Shown piece by piece: positions 54,341-62,552 of a stretch of DNA of 64,000 nucleotides; position 1 is the stretch's first letter, and every line of letters starts with the position of its first letter. The DNA is from Longimicrobium sp. (lineage in GTDB: Bacteria > Gemmatimonadota > Gemmatimonadetes > Longimicrobiales > Longimicrobiaceae), in contig DASVQP010000019.1 of the NCBI GenBank assembly GCA_036389135.1, positions 178,571 to 242,570 on the forward strand, read 5' to 3'. The translations under genes and the position numbers were made by a program. The notes below the pieces were generated by a model. The model did no database searches. It saw nothing but the letters and a program-made list of their open reading frames with translations, and was not told the DNA's origin.

Positions 54341-56941
54341 ATGCCACGCATCCGCCCCGCCGCGTCCATCCTGGCGATCGTCGCCGCGGCCGCCGCGCAC
54401 CCCGTCGAAGCGCAGATGAGTCCCAACCCGATGCAACCCGGCGTCTCGCTGGAGCTGGCGCGGGAGCGCGCGGCTACGATCTCCGGCGTGCGCTACGCGC
54501 TGGTGCTGGACGTCACCCGCCGCGACTCGGCGCGCGGCAGCGTGGAGGCGGAGTTCCAGCGCAGCGGGACGGGCGACCTGGTGCTCGACTTCCGCGGTCC
54601 GTCGCTCCACGCCGTGCGCGCGAACGGGGCCGCGGTGACGGACTACCAGTGGGCGCAGGGCCACGTTCGCATCCCCGCGCGCCATCTGCGCGAAGGGTCC
54701 AACCGGGTGTCCGCGGAGTTCACCACGCGCATCGCGGCGGCGGGGGCGCCCATCATCCGCGCCGACGATCCCAAGGACGCCACGACGTACCTCTACACCC
54801 TCCTGGTGCCGGCGGACGCCAACGCCCTCTTCCCCTGCTTCGACCAGCCGGACCTCAAGGCCCGTGTACGCATGCGGATCACGGCGCCGGCTTCGTGGAA
54901 GGTGCTCACCAACGGGGCGCTGGAGGGACGCGACTCCCTGAGCACGGCGGTGACCTGGCGCTTCGGCGAGACGCAGCCGATCTCCACCTACCTCATCGCC
55001 TTCGCGGCCGGGCCGTGGGCGACGTGGGAGTCGGAGGGGCTCACGCTGTACGCTCGCGCATCCCGACGCGCGGAGGTGGAGGCGGACTCGCTGATCGGCG
55101 CGAACCGCCGCGCGGCGGCGTGGCTGGCGGGGTACTTCGGCGTCCCGTTCCCCTTCGCCAAAATGGATGCGCTCCTGGCCCCCGCCTTCCCCTTCGGCGG
55201 CATGGAGCACGTGGGGGCCATCTTCTACAACGAGACGCAGTTCGTCTTTCGCGAGCCGCCCACCCTTTCGCAGCGGCTGGGGCGCGAGCAGACCATCTAC
55301 CACGAAGTCGCGCACCAGTGGTTCGGCGATCTGGTGACGATGCGGTGGTTCGACGACCTCTGGCTCAAGGAGGGGTTCGCCACCTACATGGCGGCGCGGA
55401 TGCAGGCGGAGCTGGCGCCCGAGAGCGGCGCCTGGAAGACCTTTTACCTCCGCAACAAGCCCACCGCCTACGCCACCGACGCAACCTCCGGCACCACGCC
55501 GGTGTGGCAGGAGCTGGCGAACCTGGACCTGGCGAAGAGCAACTACGGCCCCATCGTCTACAACAAGGCGCCGTCGATCCTGAAGCAGCTCAACTTCCTG
55601 GTGGGCGACACGGCGTTCCGCGCGGGGGTGCACACCTTCCTCACCCGCCACGCCTACTCCAACGCCACCTGGCGTGACCTGCTGACGGCGGTCGAGGAAG
55701 CGTCCGGCACGTCGCTGAAGCAGTTCGGCGAGCAGTACATCCTGCGCGCCGGAATGCCCATCGTGGAGACGCAGATGGAGGCGGATTCGGATAAGATCCG
55801 CGCGCTCCGCTTGGTGCAGCGCCCGGCGCGCGACCTCCCGGGCGATCCGGGCGGATGGTGGCCTGGGCGGGTTCGCGTGCGGCTGGCGTACCACGACCGC
55901 GACGACGTCGTCCTTCCCGTCACCTTTGAGGGGGCGACGACCGTGGTGGAGGGCGCCGCCGGGCTCCCGCTCCCCGACTACGTGTGGAGCAACGACGGCG
56001 ACTACGGCTACGGCCTCTTCCTGCTGGACGACCGCAGCGCCGAGCGCGTGGCGGCGAACGTGGGCGCCACCCGCGACGACCTCCTGCGCGCGCAGCTCTG
56101 GGGCGCGCTGTGGGACCGCGTGCGCGAGGGCCGCATGCCCGCCGCGCGCTTCGTGGAGACCGCCATCCGCGAGCTCCCCCGCGAGCGCGACGAGCAGATC
56201 GCGGACGCCGTGCTCGGCCGCGCCTCCACCGCGCTCACCCTCTACCTGCGTCCGGAAGACGCGGCGCGAGTGGCGCCCGCATGGGAGCGCCTCCTCGCCG
56301 CCCGCGCGGACGACGCGGCCCTGCCGTACGGGATGCGGAAGGCGTCGCTGGACGCGCTGGTCGGCACCGTGCGCACCGAGGCCGGCCGCGCGCTGCTGCG
56401 CGAGTACCTGGCGGAGCGCAAGCAGTTCGATGGAAAGCCCGTGCAGCAGCCCACGCGCTGGTCCATCGTGGGCGCCCTCGCCGCGCTGGGCGAGCCGAAC
56501 CCCGCCGCGCTGATCGCCGCCGAGGCGGCGCGCGACACCGGGGCCGAGGGGCCGCGCCGCGCCTTCGTGGCCGGCGCCGCCATCCCCACCGCCGCCGCGC
56601 GCACGGAGTACTTCCGGCGCTACCTGGACGATCCGCAGCTCAACGAGGAGTGGGCCACGGCGTCGCTGGGCGCCTTCAACGACCCCGCGCGCCCCGAGCT
56701 GTCCCTCCCGCACCTGCGCCCCTCGCTCGACCGGCTGGAGTGGATCCGCGAGAACCGGCGGATCTTCTTCCTCCCGCGCTGGGTGAACGCCTTCATCGGC
56801 GGTCAGACGACGCCGGAAGCGCTGGCCGTGGTGGACTGCTTCCTGGCCGAGAACCCGCGGCTCCCCATGGACATCCGCCGCAAGGTGCTCCAGGCGCGCG
56901 ACGAGCTGGAGCGGACCGTCCGCATCCGCGCCGCGCCCTGA
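54341..56941 (+). CDS. M1-family aminopeptidase N-like enzyme
   Basis: 866 residues with signal AASILAIVAAAAAHPVEAQ; ATG 54341 has GGAG upstream. The zinc motif HEVAH is at 321-325, with E344 in WLKEGFATY as the third ligand. The substrate-recognition motif GxMEN appears as GGMEH at 286-290, with His in place of Asn, seen in some Gram-negative relatives. The C-terminal ERAP-like helical domain has RAALREYLAERKQF-type helices from about 560 on. It should remove N-terminal residues from peptides outside the cytoplasm. The second M1 enzyme in this window; they are not close copies. Confidence 0.95.
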   Translation: MPRIRPAASILAIVAAAAAHPVEAQMSPNPMQPGVSLELARERAATISGVRYALVLDVTRRDSARGSVEAEFQRSGTGDLVLDFRGPSLHAVRANGAAVTDYQWAQGHVRIPARHLREGSNRVSAEFTTRIAAAGAPIIRADDPKDATTYLYTLLVPADANALFPCFDQPDLKARVRMRITAPASWKVLTNGALEGRDSLSTAVTWRFGETQPISTYLIAFAAGPWATWESEGLTLYARASRRAEVEADSLIGANRRAAAWLAGYFGVPFPFAKMDALLAPAFPFGGMEHVGAIFYNETQFVFREPPTLSQRLGREQTIYHEVAHQWFGDLVTMRWFDDLWLKEGFATYMAARMQAELAPESGAWKTFYLRNKPTAYATDATSGTTPVWQELANLDLAKSNYGPIVYNKAPSILKQLNFLVGDTAFRAGVHTFLTRHAYSNATWRDLLTAVEEASGTSLKQFGEQYILRAGMPIVETQMEADSDKIRALRLVQRPARDLPGDPGGWWPGRVRVRLAYHDRDDVVLPVTFEGATTVVEGAAGLPLPDYVWSNDGDYGYGLFLLDDRSAERVAANVGATRDDLLRAQLWGALWDRVREGRMPAARFVETAIRELPRERDEQIADAVLGRASTALTLYLRPEDAARVAPAWERLLAARADDAALPYGMRKASLDALVGTVRTEAGRALLREYLAERKQFDGKPVQQPTRWSIVGALAALGEPNPAALIAAEAARDTGAEGPRRAFVAGAAIPTAAARTEYFRRYLDDPQLNEEWATASLGAFNDPARPELSLPHLRPSLDRLEWIRENRRIFFLPRWVNAFIGGQTTPEALAVVDCFLAENPRLPMDIRRKVLQARDELERTVRIRAAP

Positions 56942-56944
56942 ACG

Positions 56945-57052
56945 TCACCATTGCGTGGAGCAGCCCCGCAGCAGCACGTTGAGCACGATGGTGAGCACCA
57001 CCGAGAGCACGATGCTCGCCAGGCAGCCTGTGGATCGGAACCGAACGGCCAT
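56945..57052 (-). CDS. 35-residue single-helix membrane protein
   Basis: ATG at 57052 with AGGAGG three bases before it, a near-ideal ribosome site. The peptide begins MAVRFRSTGCLASIVLSVVL and ends LLRGCSTQW; residues 10-28 form one transmembrane helix, flanked by RFR and RGC. It is encoded in the gap between the convergent M1 gene and the small lipoprotein gene, antisense to neither. Small proteins of this shape occur in related bacteria, function unknown. Most automatic pipelines would miss it. Confidence 0.7.
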   Translation of the reverse strand: MAVRFRSTGCLASIVLSVVLTIVLNVLLRGCSTQW

Positions 57053-57187
57053 GCGCCTCCTCGCGATGAATGGAGCGGGAGCGCATGGCACCCTCCGTGC
57101 CGCCCCCGTGTGCACGGGCGCGCATCCGAAGCGTTCTCCACCACGGTGCCCCGCGCGTCCGCCGAACTCGTCATCGAAGGAAAACGC

Positions 57188-57442
57188 ATGATCCGCCTTG
57201 CCGCTCTCGCCACCCTCGCACTCCTCTCGGCGTGCGCGCCCGAAACTCCCCAGCGCACCTTTGGTCCGCAGCCCACCCTGCGGCCCGGCCTGGGCGTGCT
57301 GGTGAACTCCACGCGCGGCCGCTGCACCTGGGTGCTCACCCGCGGCGAGCGGAAGCGCGTCTGCTTCCCGCGCAGGCGCCCTGAGCCGCGCGACAGCACC
57401 GGCACCGACACCACCAGCGCGCCGGCTCCGGCGACCTGGTAG
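57188..57442 (+). CDS. Small hypothetical lipoprotein
   Basis: 84 residues from ATG 57188 (MIRLAALATLALLSAC), lipobox LLSAC. The mature chain is short and basic: RPGLGVLVNSTRGRCTWVLTRGERKRVCFPRRR, with two cysteines that might pair, and a Thr/Ala/Pro tail. No family recognised. GGAAAACGC before the start gives a moderate ribosome site. It ends 11 nt before the hairpin element copy 5. Confidence 0.6.
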   Translation: MIRLAALATLALLSACAPETPQRTFGPQPTLRPGLGVLVNSTRGRCTWVLTRGERKRVCFPRRRPEPRDSTGTDTTSAPAPATW

Positions 57443-57452
57443 GAAACAACAG

Positions 57453-57540
57453 CCTCACACAGAGACACGGAGGGAACTGCAAGAACGGCAGAAGGGTTTC
57501 TCTGCGTCTTGCGGTTCCCTCCCTGTTCTCCGTGTGACGG
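57453..57540. repeat. TCACACAGAG hairpin element, copy 5
   Basis: Arms CCTCACACAGAGACACGGAGGG (57453-57474) and CCCTCC...CCGTGTGACGG (57517-57540). It stands between two convergent stops, 11 nt after the small lipoprotein and 14 nt after the PIN gene. Confidence 0.8.
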
Positions 57541-57553
57541 TTTTTCTCTTCCG

Positions 57554-58168
57554 TCAGTTCCGCCCCAGCATCCCCAGCACGAAGCTCAGCCCCTGATCGA
57601 ACGCCGGGAGAAACTTGCACCCGAGCGCCTGCAGGTCGCTGACGAGCGGGGGACTGTTGAAGTCCTCGAAGTTCCGGTTGAGAAAGCAGCTCTGCGAAGG
57701 GCGGGTCTCGCTCAGGTGACTCCAGACCGAGGCATAGATCAGCGCATCTGGCGGGGTGAGCCGAAACTGGTCCTCTACCGCAACGGCGACCGGCAGGACG
57801 CGCTCATCGAAGGGGATCAACTCGGCCACCGCGGCGATGCGACTCCTCGCATTCTTCCAGCGCTGGAACTCGTCCTCGCCGTTCTCGACGAGCAACTGGT
57901 GCAGCACCTCTTTCGCCGCGCTCACCGGTGTCGCGAGCGACGCTGTCCGGCCGAGCTCCCGAAGTGCCGCGTCCACCGGGATCTTGACCGACCTATGCTC
58001 CGCCTTCCGGCGGAAGAGCGCACCAAAGGGTTCGATCATCGAGAACGTGGGAAGGAGGAGACGGATGCGTCCTTCACTGCACAGCTCCAGGAGCGCCTCG
58101 CACGCGGTGTGCTGCTCCTGGAGCAGTGCCAGCTCGAGCACGAAGTTCGACTCGACGTAGACGTTCAT
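57554..58168 (-). CDS. PIN-domain protein, larger type
   Basis: 204 residues. N-terminus MNVYVESNFVLELALLQEQH has the first acidic position as E6 in place of the usual Asp. Later pieces are FSMIEPFGALFRRK, LIPFDERVLPVA, TPPDALIYASVWSHL with an acidic residue, and FLNRNFEDFNSPPLVSDL with the last ones. The order is PIN-like, about 60 residues longer than VapC. It overlaps the upstream gene by ATGA (58165-58168), so the two are cotranslated. A nuclease role is likely but not certain given the altered first site. Confidence 0.75.
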   Translation of the reverse strand: MNVYVESNFVLELALLQEQHTACEALLELCSEGRIRLLLPTFSMIEPFGALFRRKAEHRSVKIPVDAALRELGRTASLATPVSAAKEVLHQLLVENGEDEFQRWKNARSRIAAVAELIPFDERVLPVAVAVEDQFRLTPPDALIYASVWSHLSETRPSQSCFLNRNFEDFNSPPLVSDLQALGCKFLPAFDQGLSFVLGMLGRN

Positions 58169-58617
58169 GCCGCCTCCTTGCACTCCATCTTCCCCCCACG
58201 GACAGCTTCTATCAAGCCCATCCCGTCGAAGCCGTTCTCCAGAGCGATCTCGGCCGCCTTGCTCCCTGGATCGCCAAGATCCGATAGCCAGAACTCGACG
58301 ATCATCTTGAACGTCAACGGGTTCACGGTCTCGAGCCGTACCCGTGTACCATTGACGTACGGAGCGAGGTGGGGCCGGGCGGGGATCGCCGCGTCCGGGA
58401 GGCGAACGACGGGCTCCACGTCCGAGTCTTTCCAGAGGTACACGGTGTCCGGCGTGACGATCAGAAAGTACTCCAGCGGCGGAATACCCCCGCGCACGAG
58501 CAGGTTGCGGCGGAACTCGGCTGCCCATTGCGCCGAAGTGTTGAACTGGCCGTTTGCCTGAACCGCCGCCACGAGCCTGCGGTCGGGCCGGAACAGGATG
58601 AAGTCGGTGTAGAGCAT
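58165..58617 (-). CDS. Partner of the PIN protein, restriction-nuclease-like fold
   Basis: 150 residues from ATG 58617 (MLYTDFILFRPDRRLVAAVQANGQ). The segment RRLVAAVQANGQFNTSAQWAAEF aligns with proteins in which this strand reads xVAEVK: the Glu and Lys of a PD-(D/E)xK nuclease are Gln and Asn here, so catalysis is unlikely. YFLIVTPDTVYLWKD follows, a distinctive block in this family. The C-terminal half has VEFWLSDLGDP and an AEIALENGFDGMGL helix. It could be an antitoxin-like partner or a bound sensor. It is the first gene of the pair with the PIN protein. Confidence 0.6.
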   Translation of the reverse strand: MLYTDFILFRPDRRLVAAVQANGQFNTSAQWAAEFRRNLLVRGGIPPLEYFLIVTPDTVYLWKDSDVEPVVRLPDAAIPARPHLAPYVNGTRVRLETVNPLTFKMIVEFWLSDLGDPGSKAAEIALENGFDGMGLIEAVRGGKMECKEAA

Positions 58618-58756
58618 GGTCGCGTCTCCGGGTGGATGTCGGCTACGCGGGCCGCTGACTGCATTCCGCACTCCACCGCGACGGTTCTGAGCGTATCCGG
58701 CCGGTTGTGAGCGGAAGCGCCACAAAACGGGACATCAGCCCACATCGTGTTGCTCA

Positions 58757-58805
58757 TACATCGCGGTCCGCTATATCGTCACACAATGCATCGATGCAAG
58801 ATGTA
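58757..58805 (-). promoter_or_regulatory. Palindromic operator-like region upstream of the PIN pair
   Basis: TGCATCGATGCA at 58787-58798 is a perfect 12-bp palindrome. TACATC (58757-58762) and GATGTA (58800-58805) form an outer inverted repeat. TTGCAT and TATAGC on the minus strand, 18 bp apart, could be a promoter; it would leave a leader of about 150 nt. Confidence 0.45.
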
Positions 58806-58840
58806 TCGTTGGATGATATCTCGCTGTGAGGGGCGAGTAT

Positions 58841-58920
58841 GGCGGCTGAAGCCGCCGGTTTCGAAGCCAGTCCGCAAGGCGGACTTCCCGCGGTCGCTGC
58901 AGCGGTTTCAACCACCGGCC
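58841..58920. repeat. GCCGCC-type hairpin repeats
   Basis: GGCGGCTGAAGCCGCC (58841-58856), AGTCCGCAAGGCGGACT (58869-58885) and a CGCTGCAGCGG dyad. Overlaps the 3' end of the YcaQ-like gene by 13 bp. Related to the pieces at 54.04 and 61.19 kb. Confidence 0.6.
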
Positions 58921-60125
58921 AGCCCAGCCATCAAACGCGCCGCCAGCTCCGGCGGGTCGGACTGGCGGATGGTGACCGCGGGGGTGCCGTGCCAGGCCGC
59001 GCACTCCCGCAGCGCGCCGGCCACGTCGGCTACGAAGCGGTCGGTCGCGCGCACCCCGGGCTCCAGGTAGAGCGCCCGCACCTCGAAGACGCCGTCGCGG
59101 CGGTGGGCCTTTGCGTCGAGGCGGCCCACGAGCGCGCCGCGGCGCAGGATGGGAAGCACGAAGTACCCCCAGCGGCGCTTGGGCGCGGGGGTGTAGCACT
59201 CCAGGCGGTAGTCGAAGCCGAACAGCTCCGCGGCGCGCGCGCGGTCCCACACCAGCGGGTCGAAGGGGGAGAGGAGGGTGGTGAGGGTGGGGCGGATCTC
59301 CCCCGCCGCGGCGCGGAGGGCCAGGTCGTGGCGATCCGGGTGGACGTAGCCCGGCTCCTTCCACCCTTCCACCCGCACGCGCAGCAGGGCGCCCTCGTCG
59401 GCCAGGCGCGCGGGGATGGGCGGGGTGGCGCGCTTGGAGGTCCGGAAGTAGTCGGCGACCCACTTCGCCTTCGCCACGCCCAGCGCGCGCACGGCCTTCA
59501 GCGCCAGCTCGCGCGCCACCGCTTCGCGCGAGGGGAGCTGGTCGTCGCTCCACGACGGGAGCACGCGCTCGCGCACGTCGTACACGCGGTGGAAGTTGTC
59601 GCGCCGGGCGATCATCAGCTCGCCGGCGGTGAAGAGGCTTTCCAGCATCCGCTTTTCGGGCTTCCACTCCCACCACCCGCCGCCCTTGCCGTCGCGCCGC
59701 TCGAAGTCGGCCGAGCGGACGGGGCCGCGCTCGCGCACGGTGGCAAGCAGGCGGTCGACGGCATCGCGGTTCCCGCGGATGAACCCGGCGCGGTACTTCC
59801 ACCCCATCGCCGCGGGATCGAGCATGCGGTGGCGAAAGAGCGCGAAGTCCTCCACGGGGATGAAGCACGCCTCGTGGCCCCAGTACTCGAACAGACCCCC
59901 CTCGGCCAGCAGCTCGTCCAGCCAGCGCGGGTCGTACGCGCCCAGCCGGCTCCACAGCACCAGGTACGGGCTGCGCGCCACCACCGAGATGGTGTCGATC
60001 TGCAGCACCCCCATGCGCCGGATCGCCGCCAGCACGTCCGCCTTGCCGGCCCTGCGCCGCGCCCTTCGGTCCAGCCCCTGCGCGGCCACCATCAGCGCCC
60101 GCGCCGCATTCTGCGTCAGCTCCAT
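58908..60125 (-). CDS. YcaQ/AlkX-like winged-helix DNA glycosylase
   Basis: 405 residues from ATG 60125 (MELTQNAARALMVAAQGLD); longer frames upstream look like spacer. The QxD catalytic motif is LQIDTISVVARSPY near residues 40-53, and the conserved aromatic block LFEYWGHEACFIPVEDF follows. Other family blocks are RGPVRSADFERR, WEWKPEKRMLESLFTAGEL and LLSPFDPLVWDR. E. coli YcaQ opens interstrand cross-links in DNA made by nitrogen mustards; a repair role here is inferred from family. It is a single gene on the minus strand. Divergent from the CPBP gene. Confidence 0.88.
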   Translation of the reverse strand: MELTQNAARALMVAAQGLDRRARRRAGKADVLAAIRRMGVLQIDTISVVARSPYLVLWSRLGAYDPRWLDELLAEGGLFEYWGHEACFIPVEDFALFRHRMLDPAAMGWKYRAGFIRGNRDAVDRLLATVRERGPVRSADFERRDGKGGGWWEWKPEKRMLESLFTAGELMIARRDNFHRVYDVRERVLPSWSDDQLPSREAVARELALKAVRALGVAKAKWVADYFRTSKRATPPIPARLADEGALLRVRVEGWKEPGYVHPDRHDLALRAAAGEIRPTLTTLLSPFDPLVWDRARAAELFGFDYRLECYTPAPKRRWGYFVLPILRRGALVGRLDAKAHRRDGVFEVRALYLEPGVRATDRFVADVAGALRECAAWHGTPAVTIRQSDPPELAARLMAGLAGG

Positions 60126-60291
60126 CCCGTTCCCCAGCGCCGGTGAAACGCCGCGGCGCGCGCGGCCGCGGGGGACGAATAGCGCGTTCCACGGGGTTCG
60201 GAAAGGTGGTCCCCCGTTCATTGCAGCGCCCAAGGTGGCGGCGTAGCTTCAGCCGGTGCGCCACTCCCTGCCGCCCCAGCCCCCGCCCGCC

Positions 60292-61119
60292 ATGGAAGCC
60301 ACCGCGCCGCCCGTGCGCCTGCGCATCCGCAATGCGCTGGGATGGCCGCTGCTGGCGCTGGTGGCGCTCCTGGCGGGCGCCGAGGGCGCCAGGGGGATCC
60401 ATGCCGGCGTTCCGTGGAGCGAGGGCGCCCAGGCGCTGTGGTACCTGGGATGGGGATTCTGGATCACCCGCCTCGCCCGGCGCCAGGGCGGGGGGCTCCG
60501 CCGCTTCCTTCGCCGCCCGCGCGAGCGCCGCGCGTGGGCGCACGTCGCGATGGCGATCCCCCTCCTCGTGCTCTCGGTGGGGCTGATCTGGCTGCAGCTG
60601 GTGGCGGTGTCGTGGGCGGTGCCGGAGCGTTTGGGCGGGTGGATGGCCGACGACCCCCTGCAGCCCGCCGCCATCCCGCTGGCCGGCGTGCTGGAGGTGC
60701 TGACCGGTGTGGCGCTCGCGCCGGTGGTGGAGGAGCTCGCGTTCCGCGGCGTCCTGCTGCGCGACTGGTCGCGCCGCTGGGGGCGCACGGCGGCGGTGCT
60801 GGCGACCTCCGCGCTCTTTGCGGTGCTGCACCCCGCCGACCTGCTGGGGTCGTTCGCCTTCGGGGTGGTGCTGGCCACCATCCGCTTCCGCACGCGCACC
60901 CTGATCGTGCCGGTGGCGTGCCATGCGCTGTACAACGCCCTCGGCGCCCTCATCGGCGCCGGCGACTCCGACGCGGGGCCGGTGGACGCCGCCGCGTTTT
61001 CCCTGGACGAGCTGCGCGGGATGTGGTGGATCGGCGCCGTGGCCGTGGCCGCCGCGCTGCCGGTGGTGATCGTGTTCCTGCGGCGGGGGAGGGGCGGCGG
61101 GGGGAACCCCGGCGAGTGA
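60292..61119 (+). CDS. CPBP-family intramembrane glutamic protease (CAAX/Abi type)
   Basis: 275 residues, about eight hydrophobic helices. Catalytic motifs: EExxxR in VVEELAFRGVLL near residue 145, FAVLHP with the first His region, and HALYNALGAL with another His. These proteases cut within membrane-bound proteins or peptides; some mature bacteriocins or act in phage defence. The start is taken at ATG 60292, since the GTG at 60256 would add a Pro-rich tail. The 3' end (GGGNPGE) overlaps a repeat. Divergent from the YcaQ-like gene. Confidence 0.87.
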   Translation: MEATAPPVRLRIRNALGWPLLALVALLAGAEGARGIHAGVPWSEGAQALWYLGWGFWITRLARRQGGGLRRFLRRPRERRAWAHVAMAIPLLVLSVGLIWLQLVAVSWAVPERLGGWMADDPLQPAAIPLAGVLEVLTGVALAPVVEELAFRGVLLRDWSRRWGRTAAVLATSALFAVLHPADLLGSFAFGVVLATIRFRTRTLIVPVACHALYNALGALIGAGDSDAGPVDAAAFSLDELRGMWWIGAVAVAAALPVVIVFLRRGRGGGGNPGE

Positions 61120-61237
61120 ACTCGCTGCAACAAAAGCACAAAGTCCGCCTGCGCGGACTCGGGGTCCAATGCCGGGTTGCACGAGCCGGCTTCAGCCGCC
61201 TTCCCGTGGTTCCAGCCGGGGGCTTCAGCCCCCGGCG
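61112..61237. repeat. Hairpin repeats after the CPBP gene
   Basis: 61112-61164 matches 36703-36756 closely (GCGAGTGAACTCGC, GCACAAAGTCCGCC), and the CPBP stop lies within its first dyad. 61185-61237 (CCGGCTTCAGCC, GGGGGCTTCAGCCCCC) is the inverse of 54043-54105. Confidence 0.7.
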
Positions 61238-61298
61238 ACCAGCCACCGGACCGTCCCTGCCGTTCCGAACCGGTCCCGCCCACCCAACTCCACCTCCC

Positions 61299-62552
61299 CT
61301 ACTCGTGCCGCAGCGCCGCCACGGGGTCCAGCCGCGCCGCGCGGTTGGCGGGGACGACGCCGAAGACGAGCCCGCAGCCGGCGCACACGGTGAGCCCCGC
61401 GATCACCGACCAGAGCGGCACGGCGGCGGGCACCGGCGTGAAGCGCGCCAGCAGCAGCGCGCCGCCCCCCGCAAGCACGATCCCCGCCGCGCCCCCCACC
61501 ACCGTCACCGTCACCGTCTCCACCAGGAACTGCCAGAGGATGGCGCGGCGGGTGGCGCCCAGCGCCTTGCGCACCCCGATCTCGCGGGTGCGCTCGGTCA
61601 CCGAGATCATCATGATCGCCACCACCCCCACCCCGCCCACCATCAGCCCGATGGAGGAGAGGAGGAGCATCACCACGAAGAACATCCGCGTGGTGTCGTC
61701 GAACATCTCCTGCACCCCCTCCTGCTCGGTGAGGGTGAAGGTGCTGCGGTCCATGGGGCGCAGCCCGCGCGACGCGCGCAGCGAGGCGGTCACGTCGTTC
61801 ATGGCGCGCGCCCGGCGCACCCCCGCGGCGGGAACTACCGTCATCTCCATCCACCCCTGGTCCGCCTCCAGGTGCTTGACCGCGGCGGTGTACGGGGCAG
61901 TCAGCCACTGGTCCGTCTCGTCCGCGAAGGCGTTGCCGCGCTCGCGGTAGACGCCCACCACGCGAAAGGGGACCCCCGCCAGCCACACCGCGTCGGACGC
62001 GGGCACGGCGCGGCCGAACACCTCCAGCGCCAGCGCCTCGGAGAGCACCACCACGCGCGCGGAGCGCTCCACCTCGGAAGGGAGGAAGTTGCGCCCCCAC
62101 ACGAACGTCCCCGCGCGGTACTCCGCCCACTGCGCGCCGGTCCCCTCCACGTCCAGCCCCGTCACCGTGGTGCGCCCCACGCGCAGGCTGGCGGTGGCGG
62201 ATACGGAGGGGATGGCGGTCTGCACCGACGGGAGCGCGGCGATCTGCTGCACCTCGCGCATCGTCAGCGGCGAAGTGCCGGCCCAGGGAGAGCGCCCCTC
62301 GCCCATCGAGGCCAGGCTCACCTCGGCCATGTCGAAGCGCTCGACGACGAAGTTGTCCGGGCCGATGGACACCAGGTCCTCCGTCACCACGCCGCGCACG
62401 CCGGTGATGACCGAGGCCACGGCCATCACCGTCCCCACGCCGATCACCATGCCGGCGGTGGTGAGCAGCGCACGCACCTTGTTGCCGCGCAGCGCGTCGA
62501 AGGCGATCTGCACTCCGTGGAGCGCGGCGGAAAATCCCATGGCGACGTTCAT
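61299..62552 (-). CDS. MacB-type ABC transporter permease (second)
   Basis: 417 residues from ATG 62552, overlapping the upstream permease stop as ATGA. N-terminal helix (KVRALLTTAGMVIGVGTVMAVASVI), then a large extracytoplasmic MacB_PCD domain of about 200 residues, then three C-terminal helices of the FtsX type (MFFVVMLLLSSIGLMVGGVGVVAIMMISV, LVETVTVTVVGGAAGIVLAG, LWSVIAGLTVCAGCGLVFGV) ending VPANRAARLDPVAALRHE. The conserved TEREIGVRKALGA-like block reads TERTREIGVRKALGATR. It is part of an exporter with the upstream permease and ATPase; no MacA-type adaptor lies in view. Confidence 0.92.
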   Translation of the reverse strand: MNVAMGFSAALHGVQIAFDALRGNKVRALLTTAGMVIGVGTVMAVASVITGVRGVVTEDLVSIGPDNFVVERFDMAEVSLASMGEGRSPWAGTSPLTMREVQQIAALPSVQTAIPSVSATASLRVGRTTVTGLDVEGTGAQWAEYRAGTFVWGRNFLPSEVERSARVVVLSEALALEVFGRAVPASDAVWLAGVPFRVVGVYRERGNAFADETDQWLTAPYTAAVKHLEADQGWMEMTVVPAAGVRRARAMNDVTASLRASRGLRPMDRSTFTLTEQEGVQEMFDDTTRMFFVVMLLLSSIGLMVGGVGVVAIMMISVTERTREIGVRKALGATRRAILWQFLVETVTVTVVGGAAGIVLAGGGALLLARFTPVPAAVPLWSVIAGLTVCAGCGLVFGVVPANRAARLDPVAALRHE

